64,000 bases of DNA from NCBI RefSeq assembly GCF_000702165.1, contig NZ_JNKU01000001.1, positions 42,657 through 106,656 on the forward strand, given 5' to 3'. The stretch is from Sharpea azabuensis DSM 18934 (GTDB lineage: Bacteria; Bacillota_I; Bacilli_A; Erysipelotrichales; Coprobacillaceae). Positions 61,424 through 64,000 of this stretch are shown here, piece after piece. Each line of letters starts with the position of its first letter. Positions within the stretch are counted from its first letter, which is position 1. A program made the position numbers and the translations under genes. The notes beneath the pieces were generated by a model, which was not told where the DNA came from, made no database searches, and was given only the letters and a program-made list of their open reading frames with translations.

Positions 61424-62422
61424 ATGAATTTTATGATGCATATGGCTGACGGGTTGATTTCGATACCTGTTGGTGTAATCTTTTATGTTGTAATTGGATT
61501 CTTGATTGCGTATGCGATTAAGAAGTGTAATACCGCCAACCTGTCTCATAAAGTTGCTTTAATGGGAGTGATGGGGGCATTTGTCTTTGCAGGACAGATG
61601 ATCAATTTTACAATACCTGGGACAGGTTCTTCAGGCCATATTCTAGGGAGCATCATGCTGGCAATGGTTCTAGGACAGTATCCTGCATTCTTGTCCATTG
61701 TTGCTGTGCTTGTCATTCAGGCTCTTTTGTTTGGTGATGGTGGTTTGTTAGCGCTAGGCTGCAATATTTTCAATATGGGGGTTTTACCTCTCTTTGTCGC
61801 TTATCCACTTATCGTTAAACCAATATTAAATAAGTTTGGAATTAATGGTAAAACATTGACCATTGCTTCAATTCTTTCATGTATTGTTGGTATAGAGCTA
61901 GGAGCACTGTCGGTAAGCTTGCAGACACTCGCTAGTCATATAACCGCATTACCTTTTACTACATTTATAGCCTTAATGTTGCCAATTCATGTGGTGATTG
62001 GACTTGTTGAAGGGCTTATTACAAGTGCTGTTGTTGGCTTTGTCAATAAATATTCCCCAGCTATTATTGAAGATGCACTTTATATGACAAATGCCGTTGA
62101 AAGCAAGAAAGCATCCCTGATCATTGGCCTTAGCGCCCTTGTGATTGCCGGTGGATTGTCACTTTTTGCCTCAAGTCATCCTGATGGCTTAGAATGGTCA
62201 ATTGCCAGCATTACTGGTTCAACAGAAATCGAAGAGAAAAATACAACGAAGAAAGAAATCGCAAAAGTTCAGGAACAAACATCATTACTTCCTGATTATG
62301 CCTTTAAAAATAACGACTCTCCATTATCAGGGGCAAGTGCAGGCATCATTGGAGCTGGTGTTGTACTTGTAGTAGCGGGTGGCGCAGGCTATATGCTTTC
62401 AAAGAAACATCGTCATGAATAA
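61424..62422 (+). CDS. cbiM: Cobalt/nickel ECF transporter S component, CbiM-CbiN-like fusion
   Basis: 332 aa with about seven membrane segments. The CbiM signature MHMADGL starts at residue 5; CbiM normally needs N-terminal Met-His as a metal ligand. GHILGSIMLAMVLGQYPAFL and GDGGLLALGCNIFNMGV are core family motifs. The C-terminal part holds the PDGLEWS segment of CbiN-like domains and a final membrane helix. The best ribosome binding site (AAGGAGG) fits ATG 61424; the start at ATG 61436 would restore Met-His. Imports Co2+ or Ni2+ with CbiQ and CbiO; Ni would suit the CooS homologue. Confidence 0.9.
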   Translation: MNFMMHMADGLISIPVGVIFYVVIGFLIAYAIKKCNTANLSHKVALMGVMGAFVFAGQMINFTIPGTGSSGHILGSIMLAMVLGQYPAFLSIVAVLVIQALLFGDGGLLALGCNIFNMGVLPLFVAYPLIVKPILNKFGINGKTLTIASILSCIVGIELGALSVSLQTLASHITALPFTTFIALMLPIHVVIGLVEGLITSAVVGFVNKYSPAIIEDALYMTNAVESKKASLIIGLSALVIAGGLSLFASSHPDGLEWSIASITGSTEIEEKNTTKKEIAKVQEQTSLLPDYAFKNNDSPLSGASAGIIGAGVVLVVAGGAGYMLSKKHRHE

Positions 62423-63185
62423 ATATGCCTACTCCCTCTTTTCTTTAGAACATATCGAAGAGCTGACCAAAAAAGATACAACAATCCATCACTTACAACC
62501 CATAGTTAAACTTTTCTTTACAGTATTCTTTATCATTTTTACCTTAACATCAACATCCTATGCGCTCTTCTCCTATCTCTTTCTTATTTGCCTTGTCATT
62601 CTTATATGCTTTCTTGCCAAGATTCCAGTAAGAGAAATGCTGAAGCGTACACTTATTGGCTTACCTTTCTCTTTCTTTCTAGGCCTCAGCAATGTTATTC
62701 TTATGCCAACGCCAATCAGTTTCTACAATATTCCCCTAACAATAGGTCTCTTATCAATGATCAGTATTATGCTTAAGACCTTTCTCTGTCTTGCCATTGT
62801 CTTTTTGTTTGTGGCGACAACGCCACTAGAAGATATAGCTGGGGCATTTGTGATGCTGCATGTTCCTTATTTTCTAGTCAGCATTATCTTAGTGACATAT
62901 CGTTATATTTATTTACTAGTGGAAGAAGCAGGCAAGATGCATCAAGCCTATATTTTAAGACATTTTAAAAAAGATGCCTTAGAGATGAAGCATATGGGAA
63001 GCTTTCTTGGTTTGCTGTTTGTAAGAAGCTTGCATCATGCACATTTAGTTGATGATGCGATGAGCTTAAGGGGTTATGATCCTGGTCATTATTATGGACC
63101 TCATCAGTCAATACATGCTGAAGATGTCTTTCTCATAGTACTGATGGCGGGTGTAATGATTATTTTGAAGGTGGTGTTATCATGA
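62415..63185 (+). CDS. cbiQ: Energy-coupling factor transmembrane protein CbiQ
   Basis: 256 aa with five to six membrane segments. The ECF T-component signature is near the C terminus: LLFVRSLHHAHLVDDAMSLRG, split family motif with the A-R-G coupling helix, preceded by VTYRYIYLLVEEAGKMHQA. It links the CbiM substrate unit to the ATPase. It overlaps cbiM by 8 bases and cbiO by 4 bases. Confidence 0.93.
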   Translation: MNKYAYSLFSLEHIEELTKKDTTIHHLQPIVKLFFTVFFIIFTLTSTSYALFSYLFLICLVILICFLAKIPVREMLKRTLIGLPFSFFLGLSNVILMPTPISFYNIPLTIGLLSMISIMLKTFLCLAIVFLFVATTPLEDIAGAFVMLHVPYFLVSIILVTYRYIYLLVEEAGKMHQAYILRHFKKDALEMKHMGSFLGLLFVRSLHHAHLVDDAMSLRGYDPGHYYGPHQSIHAEDVFLIVLMAGVMIILKVVLS

Positions 63186-63889
63186 TACAAATTAATGATG
63201 TCAGTATTGTCTATGATCATACAATTATAGCTATCAATCATCTTACAACAACCATCCATGCACCTGTGACAGCTATCATTGGTGAAAATGGCAGTGGGAA
63301 GAGTACACTTCTGACTTCCATTGTCGGCCTGCATCCCATGGCCGGATCGATTCTTGTCGATGGTATAGAAGTGAAGAAAGAGAATCTACATACAATACGC
63401 AAACGGGTGGGCTATCTCTTTCAGAATCCTGACCATCAGCTCTTCATGAATACGGTCTATGAAGATATTGCCTTTGGCTTAGTCAGCCAGGGAATGGATC
63501 AGGATGTTGTGAAAGAAAAGGTCGAAGCGATGGCTTACCAATTACATATTGATGACCTGCTTGCAAGAAATTGTGCGAAGCTTTCAGGGGGGCAGAAGAG
63601 TCTTGTTGCATTAGCTGGAGTACTGGTAATGGAACCGGATATCCTGCTTCTTGATGAACCAACAGCCTTCCTTGATCCTAAGGCCAGACGAAGAATTATC
63701 AATATCTTAAAATCACTTCCCCAAAGTATCATTCTTGCTACTCACGATCTAGATATGGCTTATGATCTTGTTGATGAAGTCATTCTCATTCATAAAGGCA
63801 TGCTTGTTACAAAAGGTGATAAACAGATGCTTATAAATAAAGATATTCTAGAGTCAAATGGGTTGGAATTACCCTTACGTTTTCAATAG
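63182..63889 (+). CDS. cbiO: Energy-coupling factor ATP-binding protein CbiO
   Basis: 235 aa. Walker A GENGSGKST, Q-loop FQNPDHQLFMNTVYEDIAFG (the ECF-type DQ block), signature LSGGQKSLVALAGVL, Walker B ILLLDEPTAFLDP and switch ATHDLDMAYDLVD are intact. It powers Co/Ni import. Its ATG overlaps the stop of cbiQ in the typical ATGA arrangement, completing a cbiMQO operon. Confidence 0.94.
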   Translation: MIQINDVSIVYDHTIIAINHLTTTIHAPVTAIIGENGSGKSTLLTSIVGLHPMAGSILVDGIEVKKENLHTIRKRVGYLFQNPDHQLFMNTVYEDIAFGLVSQGMDQDVVKEKVEAMAYQLHIDDLLARNCAKLSGGQKSLVALAGVLVMEPDILLLDEPTAFLDPKARRRIINILKSLPQSIILATHDLDMAYDLVDEVILIHKGMLVTKGDKQMLINKDILESNGLELPLRFQ

Positions 63890-63911
63890 CTACCTGAGGT
63901 AGCTATTTTTA
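63887..63911 (+). terminator. Terminator of the cbiMQO operon
   Basis: Stem TAGCTACC/GGTAGCTA, loop TGA, then TTTTTA; it includes the stop codon. Confidence 0.85.
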
Positions 63912-63916
63912 TAAAG

Positions 63917-64000
63917 TTCCCGACAGAAAACCCACGCGCCTTTAGGCCGTGGGATGAATGGCGGTTAGGGATATGATATAATATGCATACAGGAAATCCT
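63917..64000 (+). mobile_element. Possible left end of an IS200/IS605-type element (truncated by window)
   Basis: A GC-rich hairpin (CCCACG/CGTGGG, inner GCC/GGC, loop TTTA; 63931-63953) stands out in AT-rich DNA, followed by GATGAATGGCGGTTAGGG, a TATAAT box (63977-63982) and AGGAAATCC as a likely ribosome binding site. Such imperfect hairpins are typical of IS200/IS605 ends. The gene would start beyond the window. Confidence 0.4.

Noticed and set aside
1..64000. tRNA or rRNA genes
   Set aside because: No cloverleaf-like GC-rich segment with a conserved GGTTCGAATCC-type arm was seen on either strand by eye.

Overview
The window is a 64 kb piece of a low-GC Gram-positive (Firmicutes) chromosome. 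Support for this comes from strong AGGAGG-type ribosome binding sites, TTGACA/TATAAT promoters, compact operons closed by short U-tailed hairpins, lipoprotein signal peptides and Firmicutes-type gene content: oligoendopeptidase F, a DUF438/hemerythrin protein, a YolD-like/Y-family polymerase pair, an HPr domain and a lysine riboswitch. The content (fermentative D-lactate dehydrogenase, K+-dependent membrane pyrophosphatase, FeoAB, CODH-like protein, ferritin, no respiratory genes) suggests an anaerobic gut member of the Erysipelotrichia/Coprobacillaceae type. That placement is inference.

Layout. 1-7.9 kb: end of an adenosine-deaminase-like gene, pepF, an iron-responsive DtxR-type regulator with a fused FeoA-FeoB transporter behind a palindromic operator, a small zinc-ribbon protein and nadE. 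8-17.7 kb: a degenerate RecJ-like protein, an RlmI-type rRNA methyltransferase, a PfkB kinase, a YihY membrane protein fused to a dead TrmA/RumA-like methyltransferase, an HPr-D-lactate dehydrogenase fusion, a repetitive membrane-anchored protein with 18 [I/L]-[N/H]-F-type motifs, and a sirtuin. 17.8-22.4 kb: an operon of a CooS-like protein (His-rich N terminus, one cubane Cys ligand replaced by Asp) with an NrtA/SsuA-type ABC importer.

22.4-31.9 kb is an AT-rich accessory (defence) island. It holds a GmrSD-like DUF262/DUF1524/DUF4357 protein, an intact IS1595-family element with an 8-bp target duplication, a decayed and internally deleted relative of that IS, a restriction-modification operon and fragments of dead genes. 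The R-M operon has two C5 cytosine methyltransferases, the first with an HTH domain and a palindrome inside its own promoter. Its 788-aa nuclease candidate carries a tandemly duplicated domain, of which the second copy has lost its active site.

31.9-44 kb returns to housekeeping and stress genes: zinc-dependent phospholipase C-like protein, DUF438/hemerythrin/PAS protein, Na/Pi cotransporter, nitroreductase plus methyltransferase, DUF1846 protein, a DUF488/hemerythrin/glutaredoxin-like cluster, membrane pyrophosphatase, and on the minus strand an XRE regulator and a GIY-YIG/HAD fusion. 44-64 kb: PTS_EIIC_2-type membrane protein, GGDEF protein, HAD phosphatase, MATE transporter, lipoprotein, hydrolase, Y-family polymerase operon, NSS symporter, a lysine-riboswitch-controlled amino acid ABC transporter, AraC regulator, DUF1593 lipoprotein, Tag glycosylase, ferritin, SGNH hydrolase and a CbiMQO cobalt/nickel ECF transporter. 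The window ends in a hairpin and promoter that look like the start of an IS200/IS605-type element.

The best candidates for undescribed biology are the motif-repeat membrane protein, the YihY-dead methyltransferase fusion, the HPr-D-LDH fusion, the duplicated restriction enzyme with its operator-controlled methyltransferases, and the variant CODH operon.
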